Source: Nocardioides mangrovicus
GTDB taxonomy: Bacteria > Actinomycetota > Actinomycetes > Propionibacteriales > Nocardioidaceae
Direction: 5' to 3'
Length of the DNA: 64,000 nt
NCBI RefSeq assembly: GCF_003674065.1
Contig: NZ_RDBE01000001.1
Coordinates: 222,257-286,256, forward strand
The stretch's first letter is position 1. Every line of letters starts with the position of its first letter. The notes beneath the pieces were generated by a model that did not search any database, had not been told where the DNA came from, and worked only from the letters and a program-made list of their open reading frames with translations. The translations under genes were made by a program, and so were the position numbers. Positions 8,078 through 20,182 of this stretch are shown piece by piece.

Positions 8078-11000
8078 TTGGCCGCCTCGCGCACCCGCAC
8101 GTCCGCTCCTCGCAACAAGCAGCCCGACACCGCACCACCTCGCCTCTCCTTCGCCAAGATCGCCGAGCCCCTCGCGGTCCCGCAGCTCCTCTCGCTCCAG
8201 ACCGACAGCTTCGACTGGCTGGTCGGCAACGAGCGCTGGCAGGAGCGGGTCGCCGAGCGCCAGGCGGCCGGCGAGGACGTCTCCACCAAGACCGGCCTGC
8301 AGGAGATCTTCGAGGAGATCTCGCCGATCGAGGACTTCTCGGAGACCATGTCGCTCTCCTTCGAGAACCCGGTCTTCTACGACCCCAAGTACACCGAGGA
8401 GGAGTGCAAGGAGAAGGACTTCACCTACTCCGCACCCCTCTACGTCTCCGCCGAGTTCACCAACGGCGAGACCGGTGAGATCAAGGGCCAGACCGTGTTC
8501 ATGGGCGACTTCCCGCTCATGACCCGCAAGGGCACCTTCATCATCAACGGCACCGAGCGCGTCGTCGTCTCCCAGCTGGTGCGCTCGCCCGGCGTCTACT
8601 TCGAGAAGACCGCCGACAAGACCTCCGACAAGGACGTCTTCACCGCCCGGGTCATCCCCTCGCGCGGTGCGTGGCTGGAGTTCGAGATCGACAAGCGCGA
8701 CATGGTCGGTGTCCGGCTCGACCGCAAGCGCAAGCAGAACGTCACGGTGCTGCTCAAGGCGCTGCAGGCGGTCGCGGAGTCCGAGGACTACACCGGCGCG
8801 CCGTACGACTACGACGCCGTCATGGCCGAGCTGCGCCAGTTCGAGTCGATCCAGCTCACCGAGGAGAAGGACAACACCTCCACCCCGGACGAGGCGCTGC
8901 TCGACATCTACCGCAAGCTCCGCCCGGGCGAGCCGCCCACGCGCGAGGCCGCGCTGACGCTGCTGAAGAACTACTACTTCAACCCCAAGCGCTACGACCT
9001 GGCCAAGGTCGGTCGCTACAAGGTGAACAAGAAGCTCGGCCGGCACGAGGCGTTCGACCAGCAGACGCTGACGATCGACGACGTCGTGGACACCATCCGC
9101 TACGTCGTGCAGCTCCACGCGGCGGCGTCCTCGCACTTCGTCGACCCCAGCGGCACGCAGGTCACCGACGCCCACGACGAGGCCATCGAGCTGCGCTCGG
9201 ACGACATCGACCACTTCGGCAACCGCCGGATGCGCACCGTCGGCGAGCTGATCCAGAACCAGCTGCGTACCGGCCTGGCCCGCATGGAGCGGGTGGTCCG
9301 CGAGCGGATGACGACCCAGGACGTCGAGGCGATCACGCCGCAGTCGCTGATCAACATCCGCCCCGTGGTGGCGGCGCTGAAGGAGTTCTTCGGCACCTCG
9401 CAGCTGAGCCAGTTCATGGACCAGACGAACCCGATCGCCGGGCTGACGCACAAGCGCCGGCTCAACGCGCTCGGCCCCGGCGGCATCTCGCGCGACCGCG
9501 CGCAGATGGACGTCCGCGACGTGCACCACTCGCACTACGGCCGGATGTGCCCGATCGAGACCCCGGAGGGCCCGAACATCGGCCTGATCGGTTCACTGGC
9601 CTCCTACGGGCGGATCAACCCGTTCGGGTTCGTCGAGACGCCGTACCGCGTGGTCGTGAACGGGCAGGTCACCGACGAGATCCACCACCTCACCGCCGAC
9701 GAGGAGGAGACCAAGGTCATCGCGCAGGCCAACGCCGTGCTCGACGACGCCGGTCGCTTCGTCGACGAGCGGGTGCTGGTCCGCACCCGCGGCGGCGAGG
9801 CCACCGACATCCCGCGCGACGAGGTCGACTACATCGACGTCTCCCCGCGCCAGATGGTCTCCGTGGCCACCGCGCTGATCCCGTTCCTCGAGCACGACGA
9901 CGCGAACCGTGCGCTCATGGGCGCCAACATGCAGCGTCAGGCGGTGCCGCTTATCCGCAGCGACTCCCCGCTGGTGGGCACCGGCATGGAGTTCCGTGCC
10001 GCGGTCGACGCCGGCGACGTGGTCACCGCGGACCTGGCCGGCGTCGTGAGCTCGGTCTCGGCCGACGTGATCGAGATCGCCGGCGACGACGGCACGCACA
10101 AGACCCACCGGCTGCAGAAGTTCACGCGGTCCAACCAGGGCACGTGCATCAACCAGCGGCCGCTGGTCGAGGCCGGGCAGCGCGTCGAGGTCGGTACGCC
10201 GATCGCCGACGGCCCGTGCACCGACGCCGGCGAGATGGCGCTCGGCACCAACCTGCTGGTCGCCTTCATGCCCTGGCAGGGTCACAACTACGAGGACGCG
10301 ATCATCCTCTCCCAGCGGCTGGTGCAGGAGGACGTCCTCACCTCGATCCACATCGAGGAGCACGAGGTCGACGCCCGCGACACCAAGCTGGGCCCGGAGG
10401 AGATCACCCGCGACATCCCCAACGTCTCCGAGGAGATGCTGGCCGACCTCGACGAGCGCGGCATCATCCGCATCGGCGCCGAGGTCACCACGGGCGACGT
10501 CCTGGTCGGCAAGGTCACGCCCAAGGGCGAGACCGAGCTGACCCCGGAGGAGCGGCTGCTGCGCGCGATCTTCGGCGAGAAGGCCCGCGAGGTCCGCGAC
10601 ACCTCGATGAAGGTGCCGCACGGCGAGTCCGGCACCGTCATCGGCGTCCGGGTCTTCGACCGCGAGGACGCCGACGAGCTGCCCCCGGGCGTGAACCAGC
10701 TGGTGCGCGTCTACGTGGCCCAGAAGCGGAAGATCTCGGTCGGCGACAAGCTGGCCGGCCGCCACGGCAACAAGGGCGTCATCGCCAAGATCCTGCCGAT
10801 CGAGGACATGCCGTTCATGGACGACGGCACCCCGGTCGACGTGATCCTCAACCCGCTGGGCGTGCCCCGCCGGATGAACATCGGCCAGATCCTGGAGATC
10901 CACCTGGGCTGGCTGGCCAAGAACGGCTGGGTCGTCGAGGGTGACGATGCCGACTGGAAGCAGCGGCTGATCGACATTCACGCCGACGAGGCCGCTCCGG

Positions 11001-11626
11001 ACACGAAGGTCGCCACGCCGGTCTTCGACGGTGCCCGCGAGGACGAGATCGTCGGTCTCCTCGGCTCGGCGCTGCCGAACCGCGACGGCAACCGGATGGT
11101 CGGCGAGAACGGCAAGGCCAGCCTGTTCGACGGGCGCTCGGGCGAGCCGTTCCCGGACCCGGTGTCGGTGGGCTACATGTACATCCTCAAGCTCCACCAC
11201 CTCGTGGACGACAAGATCCACGCGCGCTCGACCGGCCCGTACTCGATGATCACGCAGCAGCCCCTGGGCGGTAAGGCCCAGTTCGGCGGCCAGCGGTTCG
11301 GCGAGATGGAGGTCTGGGCGATGGAGGCGTACGGCGCGGCCTACGCCCTGCAGGAGCTGCTGACCATTAAGTCCGACGACGTGCCGGGCCGGGTCAAGGT
11401 GTACGAGGCCATCGTCAAGGGCGAGAACATCCCCGACTCCGGCATCCCGGAGTCGTTCAAGGTGCTCGTCAAGGAGATGCAGTCGCTCTGCCTCAACGTC
11501 GAGGTGCTCAGCCAAGACGGGTCGCAGATCGAGCTCAAGGACGCGGAGGAGGACGTCTTCCGCGCCGCCGAGGAGCTCGGCATCGACCTCTCCCGCCGCG
11601 AGCCCAGCAGCGTCGAAGAAGTCTGA
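8078..11626 (+). CDS. rpoB: DNA-directed RNA polymerase subunit beta
   Basis: 1182 aa. The TTG start at 8078 is preceded by GGAAGGA (8065-8071) with 6-nt spacing; the N-terminal residues (AASRTRTSA) resemble other actinobacterial RpoB, which also start at TTG. Forms the catalytic core with RpoC. The rifampicin region (about residues 439-470) reads [12 protein letters not shown] and [13 protein letters not shown]. Asp and His at the E. coli 516 and 526 equivalents are present, but the Ser531 equivalent is Asn463 (AAC at 9464-9466). The C-terminal conserved block ([18 protein letters not shown]) is intact. It is transcribed with rpoC, 124 bp downstream. Confidence 0.98.
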   Translation: MAASRTRTSAPRNKQPDTAPPRLSFAKIAEPLAVPQLLSLQTDSFDWLVGNERWQERVAERQAAGEDVSTKTGLQEIFEEISPIEDFSETMSLSFENPVFYDPKYTEEECKEKDFTYSAPLYVSAEFTNGETGEIKGQTVFMGDFPLMTRKGTFIINGTERVVVSQLVRSPGVYFEKTADKTSDKDVFTARVIPSRGAWLEFEIDKRDMVGVRLDRKRKQNVTVLLKALQAVAESEDYTGAPYDYDAVMAELRQFESIQLTEEKDNTSTPDEALLDIYRKLRPGEPPTREAALTLLKNYYFNPKRYDLAKVGRYKVNKKLGRHEAFDQQTLTIDDVVDTIRYVVQLHAAASSHFVDPSGTQVTDAHDEAIELRSDDIDHFGNRRMRTVGELIQNQLRTGLARMERVVRERMTTQDVEAITPQSLINIRPVVAALKEFFGTSQLSQFMDQTNPIAGLTHKRRLNALGPGGISRDRAQMDVRDVHHSHYGRMCPIETPEGPNIGLIGSLASYGRINPFGFVETPYRVVVNGQVTDEIHHLTADEEETKVIAQANAVLDDAGRFVDERVLVRTRGGEATDIPRDEVDYIDVSPRQMVSVATALIPFLEHDDANRALMGANMQRQAVPLIRSDSPLVGTGMEFRAAVDAGDVVTADLAGVVSSVSADVIEIAGDDGTHKTHRLQKFTRSNQGTCINQRPLVEAGQRVEVGTPIADGPCTDAGEMALGTNLLVAFMPWQGHNYEDAIILSQRLVQEDVLTSIHIEEHEVDARDTKLGPEEITRDIPNVSEEMLADLDERGIIRIGAEVTTGDVLVGKVTPKGETELTPEERLLRAIFGEKAREVRDTSMKVPHGESGTVIGVRVFDREDADELPPGVNQLVRVYVAQKRKISVGDKLAGRHGNKGVIAKILPIEDMPFMDDGTPVDVILNPLGVPRRMNIGQILEIHLGWLAKNGWVVEGDDADWKQRLIDIHADEAAPDTKVATPVFDGAREDEIVGLLGSALPNRDGNRMVGENGKASLFDGRSGEPFPDPVSVGYMYILKLHHLVDDKIHARSTGPYSMITQQPLGGKAQFGGQRFGEMEVWAMEAYGAAYALQELLTIKSDDVPGRVKVYEAIVKGENIPDSGIPESFKVLVKEMQSLCLNVEVLSQDGSQIELKDAEEDVFRAAEELGIDLSRREPSSVEEV

Positions 11627-11631
11627 GGTGC

Positions 11632-11692
11632 GGCGCCTCACGCGGGTTGAGGAGGTCGCGCAGCGACCGTCTCGAAACCACCGTGAGGCGCC
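11632..11692. repeat. REP-like palindromic element between rpoB and rpoC
   Basis: An 11-bp perfect inverted repeat (GGCGCCTCACG at 11632-11642, CGTGAGGCGCC at 11682-11692) encloses a second, centred hairpin (GGTCGC-GCA-GCGACC, 11654-11668) flanked by GGTTGAGGA and GTCTCGAAACC. The inner core is of a type I recall as a dispersed intergenic repeat in Nocardioides-like genomes. It could act as an RNA processing or attenuation site within the rpoBC message. Whether it is genome-wide cannot be seen from this window. Confidence 0.6.
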
Positions 11693-11750
11693 CGCCCCGG
11701 TCCCTACAACTTTCCCTGAGTTTCGAACCACCTGAAGGGTTGGGAGCCAC

Positions 11751-15629
<3,879 letters not shown>

Positions 15630-15670
15630 GCGAAGCGACGTTCTGGGTCTAGCAACCCGGGTTGAGCAGT

Positions 15671-15706
15671 CGAGGGCCCGGCCGCGCTTGCGCGGCCGGG
15701 CCCTCG
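15671..15706 (+). terminator. rpoBC terminator
   Basis: A perfect 17-bp GC-rich stem (CGAGGGCCCGGCCGCGC and its complement) encloses TT, 41 bp after the rpoC stop. It lacks a clear T-tract, as is common for hairpin terminators in high-GC actinobacteria. Confidence 0.8.
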
Positions 15707-15778
15707 GCGCGTCGAAACCGGCGACGCGTTCGGCACGACGCCGGCACGACGCCGGCGATGCGTCGACACGACCGTCCG

Positions 15779-15807
15779 TTGACAACCGTTCACTCAGCAG
15801 GTTGCCT
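15779..15807 (+). promoter_or_regulatory. Candidate promoter, leaderless, for the 92-aa acidic protein
   Basis: A consensus -35 box TTGACA (15779-15784) is followed after 17 bp by TTGCCT (15802-15807). The ATG at 15815 is 7 nt further on, so the transcript would begin at or next to the start codon. The -10 box is weak at its second base. Confidence 0.45.
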
Positions 15808-15814
15808 CACAGCC

Positions 15815-16093
15815 ATGAGCGACGAGGACGCGCACGAGTCCGAGCAGGAGCCCGAGCCCGAGTCCGACGGCGACTCCGGCTCGCCCGAGGCCGTCGGCAC
15901 GATGCCGGAGGTATCGGAGGGGGAGCAGGAGCAGATCGAGTCCGAGCGGGAGGAGCGGCTCGACCCCGACAACCGTCCCGACGAGGTCGAGGTCGACAAC
16001 ACCGAGCGTGACTTCGACTCCGAGGCCGGGATGTTCACCGACAACGAGGACTACGAGGAGTCGGAGAAGAAGTTCGACGACAGCGAGTTCTGA
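15815..16093 (+). CDS. Small highly acidic hypothetical protein
   Basis: 92 aa from ATG. I do not recognise a family. Well over a third of the residues are Asp or Glu, with almost no hydrophobic core and no Cys, so it is probably disordered. The upstream frame extends further, but the ATG fits the promoter spacing and avoids reading through the rpoC terminator. The gene stands alone on its own likely promoter, with the DUF429 gene starting 4 bp after it, so the two may be co-transcribed. Confidence 0.6.
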   Translation: MSDEDAHESEQEPEPESDGDSGSPEAVGTMPEVSEGEQEQIESEREERLDPDNRPDEVEVDNTERDFDSEAGMFTDNEDYEESEKKFDDSEF

Positions 16094-16097
16094 CCCG

Positions 16098-16769
16098 GTG
16101 CCGCCGCCCGTGCTGGGGGTCGACGCCTGCCGCGCGGGCTGGATCGGGGCGCTGCTCCACGACGGCCGCGTGCGAGTCCTGGTCGCGGCCGACATCGCGG
16201 CCCTGGTGGCCGCGGCCGGCATCGACGTCGTGGGCGTCGACATCCCGATCGGGCTGCCCGACGCCGGTCGGCGCACCTCGGACGCGCTGGCCCGCAGCCG
16301 GCTGCGCGGGCGCGGCTCGACGGTGTTCCCGACCCTGGCGCGGGCCGCGTTCGAGGCGCCGACGTACGCCGAAGCGCGAGCGGCGAGTCTGGCCGCCACC
16401 GGGCTGAGCGCGAGCGCGCAGTCCTACGCCCTGCGCGCGAAGGTGCTCGACGTCGACGGCTTCGTGCGGTCTCGACCGGGGGTGACGGTGCTCGAGGTGC
16501 ACCCCGAGCTGTCCTTCACCACGATGAGCGGGCTGCGGCTGCCGCCGAAGAAGAGTGCGGCCGGCGCCCGCGCCCGCCGGGCCGCGCTGCGAGCCGCGGA
16601 CGTGGCGCCGCCTGCGTACCGGCGCGGCGGGGGATACGGCGTCGACGACCTGCTCGACGCCTGCGCGGTGGCCTGGACGGCCCGGCGCCACGCGACCGGC
16701 CGCGCCGAGTCGCTGCCGGCCGAGCCCGAGGTGTTCAGCGACGGCATCCCGGCCGCCATCTGGGTCTGA
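16098..16769 (+). CDS. DUF429 domain protein
   Basis: 223 aa from the GTG at 16098; another in-frame GTG at 16110 is also possible. The protein begins VLGVDACRAGWIGALL and contains VGVDIPIGLPD, a fold start typical of DUF429 (an RNase H-like fold family). Conserved-looking EVHPELSF and DDLLDACAVAWTA blocks follow. The biochemical role of DUF429 proteins is not established; the RNase H-like fold suggests nuclease or phosphotransfer chemistry, but that is inference. It lies 4 bp after the acidic-protein gene. Confidence 0.75.
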   Translation: MPPPVLGVDACRAGWIGALLHDGRVRVLVAADIAALVAAAGIDVVGVDIPIGLPDAGRRTSDALARSRLRGRGSTVFPTLARAAFEAPTYAEARAASLAATGLSASAQSYALRAKVLDVDGFVRSRPGVTVLEVHPELSFTTMSGLRLPPKKSAAGARARRAALRAADVAPPAYRRGGGYGVDDLLDACAVAWTARRHATGRAESLPAEPEVFSDGIPAAIWV

Positions 16770-16790
16770 GTCGCGAACCGGGCGCAACGG

Positions 16791-16815
16791 GCGCCGACCT
16801 ACCGAAACTCGGCGC
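16791..16815 (+). terminator. Candidate hairpin after the DUF429 gene
   Basis: GCGCCGA (16791-16797) and TCGGCGC (16809-16815) form a 7-bp perfect stem with an 11-nt loop, 22 bp after the DUF429 stop. It could end the short upstream unit before menJ. Modest stem, no T-tract. Confidence 0.4.
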
Positions 16816-16927
16816 GGCAGCGCCCTTATGACCGGAATTTCCCGGGGTTTTGCCGGGTGCCCGGCAACCCCCCCGCCGCGCGAGCGCCCCACCCCCCACC
16901 CACCCGCCCCTCTGGGAGAATGAACCC

Positions 16928-18160
16928 GTGACGCCCACCTCCACCGACGTGCTCGTCGTCGGCGCCGGCCCCGCGGGGTCGGCGGCGGCCGCGTGGGCGG
17001 CCCGGGCGGGGCTCGACGTCGTGCTGGCGGACGCCGCTACCTTCCCGCGCGACAAGACCTGCGGCGACGGGCTGACCCCCCGCGCGATCGAGGAGCTGAC
17101 CCGGCTCGGGGTCGAGGACTGGGTGTTCGCGCGCACCCGCAACGTGGGGCTGCGCGCCCACGGCTTCGGGCAGACGCTGCACCTGCCTTGGCCGGGTGGG
17201 TCGCTGCCTGCTCACGGGTCCGCCGTGGCGCGCACCGTGCTCGACGACCACCTGCGCACCACCGCCCTCAAGGCCGGCGCCGTCGGCGTGGACGGCGCGC
17301 GGGCGGTCGACGTCCGGCGCGAGGGCGGCCGCGTGTCCGCCGTGGTCTTCGACTCCGGTGAGGGCACGGTCGAGGTTGGCTGCCGCCGGCTGGTGGTGGC
17401 CGACGGCGTCCGCTCGCCGCTGGGCAAGGTGCTGGGGCGCACCTGGCACCGTGACACCGTCTACGGCGTGGCCGGGCGCAGCTACGTGCGCTCGGCGGCC
17501 GCCGACGACCCGTGGATCAGCTCCCACCTCGAGCTGCGCGACGAGGACGACGCCGTGCTCTCGGGCTACGGCTGGATCTTCCCGCTCGGTGGGGGAGAGG
17601 TGAACCTCGGCGTCGGCACGCTGGCCACGGCCAAGCGTCCGGCCGAGGTGGCGCTGCGGCCGTTGATGCGGCACTACGCCGCGCAGCGTCGCGAGGACTT
17701 CGGGCTCGAGGGCGAGCTGCGGGCGCCGACGTCGGCGCTGCTGCCGATGGGCGGCGCGGTGAGCAACGTGGCGGGGCCGAACTGGTTGCTGGTCGGCGAC
17801 GCGGCGGCGTGCGTGAACCCGCTCAACGGCGAGGGCATCGACTACGGCCTGGAGTCGGGCCGGTGGGCGGCCGAGATGCTGCAGGACCACCAGCGCCTGG
17901 AGACGGCGTGGCCGGCGATCCTGCAGGAGCGCTACGGCGAGGCGTTCTCGATCGCGCGGCGGCTGGCCGGTCTGGTCACCGTGCCGCGGCTGCTGCCCGC
18001 GCTGGGACCGGCGGGCATGCGCTCGACCTGGCTGATGACGCTGGCGCTGCGCTGGATGGGGAACCTGGTCACCGACGAGGACCGCGACGCCGCCGCGCGG
18101 GTGTGGCGGTGGGCCGGGCGCCGCTCGGTGCTGCGCGACACCCGTCCGCCCTTCTCCTGA
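16928..18160 (+). CDS. menJ: Menaquinone reductase / geranylgeranyl reductase family FAD protein
   Basis: 410 aa from the GTG at 16928, with GGGAG upstream. An N-terminal FAD-binding Rossmann motif (VLVVGAGPAGSAAAAWAA) is followed by FPRDKTCGDGLTPRA, the family signature around the substrate site, then LLVGDAAACVNPLNGEGIDYGLE, the second FAD contact. It follows the mycobacterial MenJ (Rv0561c) pattern closely from end to end, including the terminal RPPFS. MenJ saturates one isoprene unit of the menaquinone side chain at the membrane. The assignment is from remembered family sequence, so other geranylgeranyl-reductase substrates are possible. The PlsC gene follows 16 bp downstream. Confidence 0.8.
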   Translation: MTPTSTDVLVVGAGPAGSAAAAWAARAGLDVVLADAATFPRDKTCGDGLTPRAIEELTRLGVEDWVFARTRNVGLRAHGFGQTLHLPWPGGSLPAHGSAVARTVLDDHLRTTALKAGAVGVDGARAVDVRREGGRVSAVVFDSGEGTVEVGCRRLVVADGVRSPLGKVLGRTWHRDTVYGVAGRSYVRSAAADDPWISSHLELRDEDDAVLSGYGWIFPLGGGEVNLGVGTLATAKRPAEVALRPLMRHYAAQRREDFGLEGELRAPTSALLPMGGAVSNVAGPNWLLVGDAAACVNPLNGEGIDYGLESGRWAAEMLQDHQRLETAWPAILQERYGEAFSIARRLAGLVTVPRLLPALGPAGMRSTWLMTLALRWMGNLVTDEDRDAAARVWRWAGRRSVLRDTRPPFS

Positions 18161-18176
18161 GCACGAACCACTCCTC

Positions 18177-19040
18177 GTGGACGTGACCTACCGGCTGGCC
18201 AACGCGCTCGGTCGCGGCGTGCTCGGCGCGCTGGGCGTCGACGTGCGGCTGCACGGGGTCGAGCGCATCCCGGAGCACGGACCGGTGCTGCTGGCGGCGA
18301 ACCACTGCTCGTTCCTGGACTTCGTCACGGTCGAGCGGGCGGCGATCGAGCGGGGACGGTTCGTGCGGTTCCTGACCCGCCACGACATGTGGGTGCCCGG
18401 GGTCGGCGCGGCGATGGACGCGATGCGCCACGTGCCGGTGGACCGGCAGGCCCCGGCCGCGGCGTACCTGACGGCGCGTCGGCTGCTGCGCGAGGGCGAG
18501 GCGGTGGGCGTCTTCCCCGAGGCCGGCCTCAGCCACGCCTTCACCATCCGCTCGATGATGCCCGGGGTGGCGGCCCTCTCGCGGGAGACCGGCACGACGG
18601 TGGTGCCGCTGGCCCAGTGGGGTGCGCAGCGGATCACCACCGCGGGCGACCCCACCCGACGTCCCGACCTGACCCGCGGCCGGGTGGTGGACGTCTCGGT
18701 AGGACCGCCGTTCACCGTGCCGGCCGACGGCGACCTGCGCGACTGGACGGCCTACCTGGGGGAGGTGCTCACCGGGCTGCTGGAGGAGCTGCAGCGGCTG
18801 CCGCACCACCGGCCGCGGCCCCACGAGCACGCACCCTGGCATCCCGCGCACCTGGGGGGTCAGGCGCCGACGCTGGCCCGGGCCGCGGAGCTCGACGACC
18901 CGCCGTTCAGCGCAATAGCCCCGACGTGGGGACCTGCTGCACGGGCACCGGGCGGATCGGCGACTGCGCCAGCGGCTCCTCGGGCATCGACGGCCACAGC
19001 CGCTGCTTCAGCCAGCCCACGGGATCGACCAGGGCGTTGA
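18177..19040 (+). CDS. Lysophospholipid acyltransferase (PlsC family)
   Basis: 287 aa, GTG start 16 bp after menJ. The acyltransferase motif NHCSFLD (NHX4D) is near residues 42-48, and the FPEAG motif near 117-121 corresponds to the glycerophosphate-binding FPEGT. Such enzymes acylate 1-acyl-glycerol-3-phosphate or other lyso-lipids at the cytoplasmic membrane. The last roughly 45 residues (Ala/Ser/Thr/Pro-rich) lie in DNA shared with the 3' end of the convergent gene at 18907-20058, and look like read-through rather than a conserved domain. Confidence 0.8.
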   Translation: MDVTYRLANALGRGVLGALGVDVRLHGVERIPEHGPVLLAANHCSFLDFVTVERAAIERGRFVRFLTRHDMWVPGVGAAMDAMRHVPVDRQAPAAAYLTARRLLREGEAVGVFPEAGLSHAFTIRSMMPGVAALSRETGTTVVPLAQWGAQRITTAGDPTRRPDLTRGRVVDVSVGPPFTVPADGDLRDWTAYLGEVLTGLLEELQRLPHHRPRPHEHAPWHPAHLGGQAPTLARAAELDDPPFSAIAPTWGPAARAPGGSATAPAAPRASTATAAASASPRDRPGR

Positions 19041-20058
19041 GGCGTACGGCGAGCACCGGCTGGGCCAGCAGCGTGGCCAGCCCGACCGCCGCCACCGGCA
19101 TCAGCAGTAGGCTCACGCCCGGGTGGGCGTCGGCCCAGTCGGGGACGCCGAGGTAGGTCCAGGCCTTGATGACGAAGCCGTGGAACAGGTAGACGACCAG
19201 CGACGCGGCACCCAACCGGGTCATCCAGGTCCGGCTGGCGGGCACCAGCGAGAGGAACGCGAAGGCGCCGACCAGGCCGAGCGCGATCACGCCGAGGCGG
19301 ATCAGCAGGCCGGCCACGACCGGGTCGCCGATCTCGGCGTAGGTGCTGCGGTAGTAAAGGTACTCGGTGCTGACCAGCCGCACGCTCGGCGCAGCCACGA
19401 AGATGACGGCGAGCGCGAAGAGTCCGGCGAACCGGACGCTGCTGCGGTGCAGCAGCGCGAGGTGCTCGCGGCGCAGCTTGAGCCCCACCACGAAGAACGG
19501 CAGCAGCCCGGCGGCGCGGGCCAGGTCGAAGGTGTGAGGCGCCACGATGCCGCCCACGAGGCTCACCGCGACGGCGACGCCGACCGCGACGAGCAGCGGC
19601 ATCGCCTTGAACAACGGGGTCACCAGCCGCCAGGCGAACAGCGCGGTGAGGTACCACATCGGCCACTTCGGGTCGAGCAGACTCGTGCTGAGCCCCTCGT
19701 GGCCCACGGTGTTGCGGAACAGCACGAGGAGCTCGGAGAAGACGACGTACGGGACGGCGACGGTGCACACCAGCGTCCACAGCCGCTTCGGGGTGTAGGC
19801 GAACGAGCGGGACAGGTAGCCCGTCACCAGCACGAAGGCCGGCACGTGCCAGGAGTACAGGAACGTGTAGACCCAGCCGTGCGCCGTGGTGCCCGGCGTG
19901 AGGACGAGGCTGTGGCCGACGACGACCAGCGCGACGAGTGCGAACTTGGCGTTGTCGAACCACGGGTCGCGCGCGGAGGGTCGCGAGACCTCCGCAGACG
20001 CCGCGTCGGAGGCGGTGGTCGGCGGCGGCGCGGGGGCGGTCGTCGTCGTGGGCATCAT
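18907..20058 (-). CDS. Membrane acyltransferase, acyltransferase-3 / fucose 4-O-acetylase-like family
   Basis: 383 aa from tandem ATGs (20058 or 20055). A Thr/Ala/Pro-rich N-terminal tail is followed by WFDNAKFALVALVVVGHSL, the usual first helix with the conserved His, then WHVPAFVLVTGYLSR and about ten membrane helices. Proteins of this fold transfer acetyl or acyl groups to sugars of the envelope. The upstream frame is open further, but it lacks similarity to the family and contains the divergent promoter region. Its 3' end overlaps the convergent plsC gene by 134 bp. Confidence 0.8.
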   Translation of the reverse strand: MMPTTTTAPAPPPTTASDAASAEVSRPSARDPWFDNAKFALVALVVVGHSLVLTPGTTAHGWVYTFLYSWHVPAFVLVTGYLSRSFAYTPKRLWTLVCTVAVPYVVFSELLVLFRNTVGHEGLSTSLLDPKWPMWYLTALFAWRLVTPLFKAMPLLVAVGVAVAVSLVGGIVAPHTFDLARAAGLLPFFVVGLKLRREHLALLHRSSVRFAGLFALAVIFVAAPSVRLVSTEYLYYRSTYAEIGDPVVAGLLIRLGVIALGLVGAFAFLSLVPASRTWMTRLGAASLVVYLFHGFVIKAWTYLGVPDWADAHPGVSLLLMPVAAVGLATLLAQPVLAVRLNALVDPVGWLKQRLWPSMPEEPLAQSPIRPVPVQQVPTSGLLR

Positions 20059-20169
20059 TCGAAAGTAAGGGGCTGACCTGAACGCTGCCCCAGAAGTACC
20101 TGGGCGAAACGCGTCAGATGGATCACAGGATGGCGGGCGGCTCGGTCGCGACCCTCTCGGGGCACGCAA

Positions 20170-20175
20170 TAGCCT
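20170..20175 (+). promoter_or_regulatory. Candidate -10 box, leaderless start of the HOT operon
   Basis: TAGCCT lies 7 nt before the ATG at 20183. No good -35 box is visible. If used, the message would start at the initiation codon. The GAGGG next to it is too close to the ATG to serve as a normal ribosome site. Confidence 0.35.
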
Positions 20176-20182
20176 GAGGGAC

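Noticed and set aside
15721-15760. Short direct repeat (CGGCACGACGC twice) after the rpoC terminator
   Set aside because: Two adjacent 11-bp copies in GC-rich intergenic DNA with no further copies; best taken as a small local duplication.
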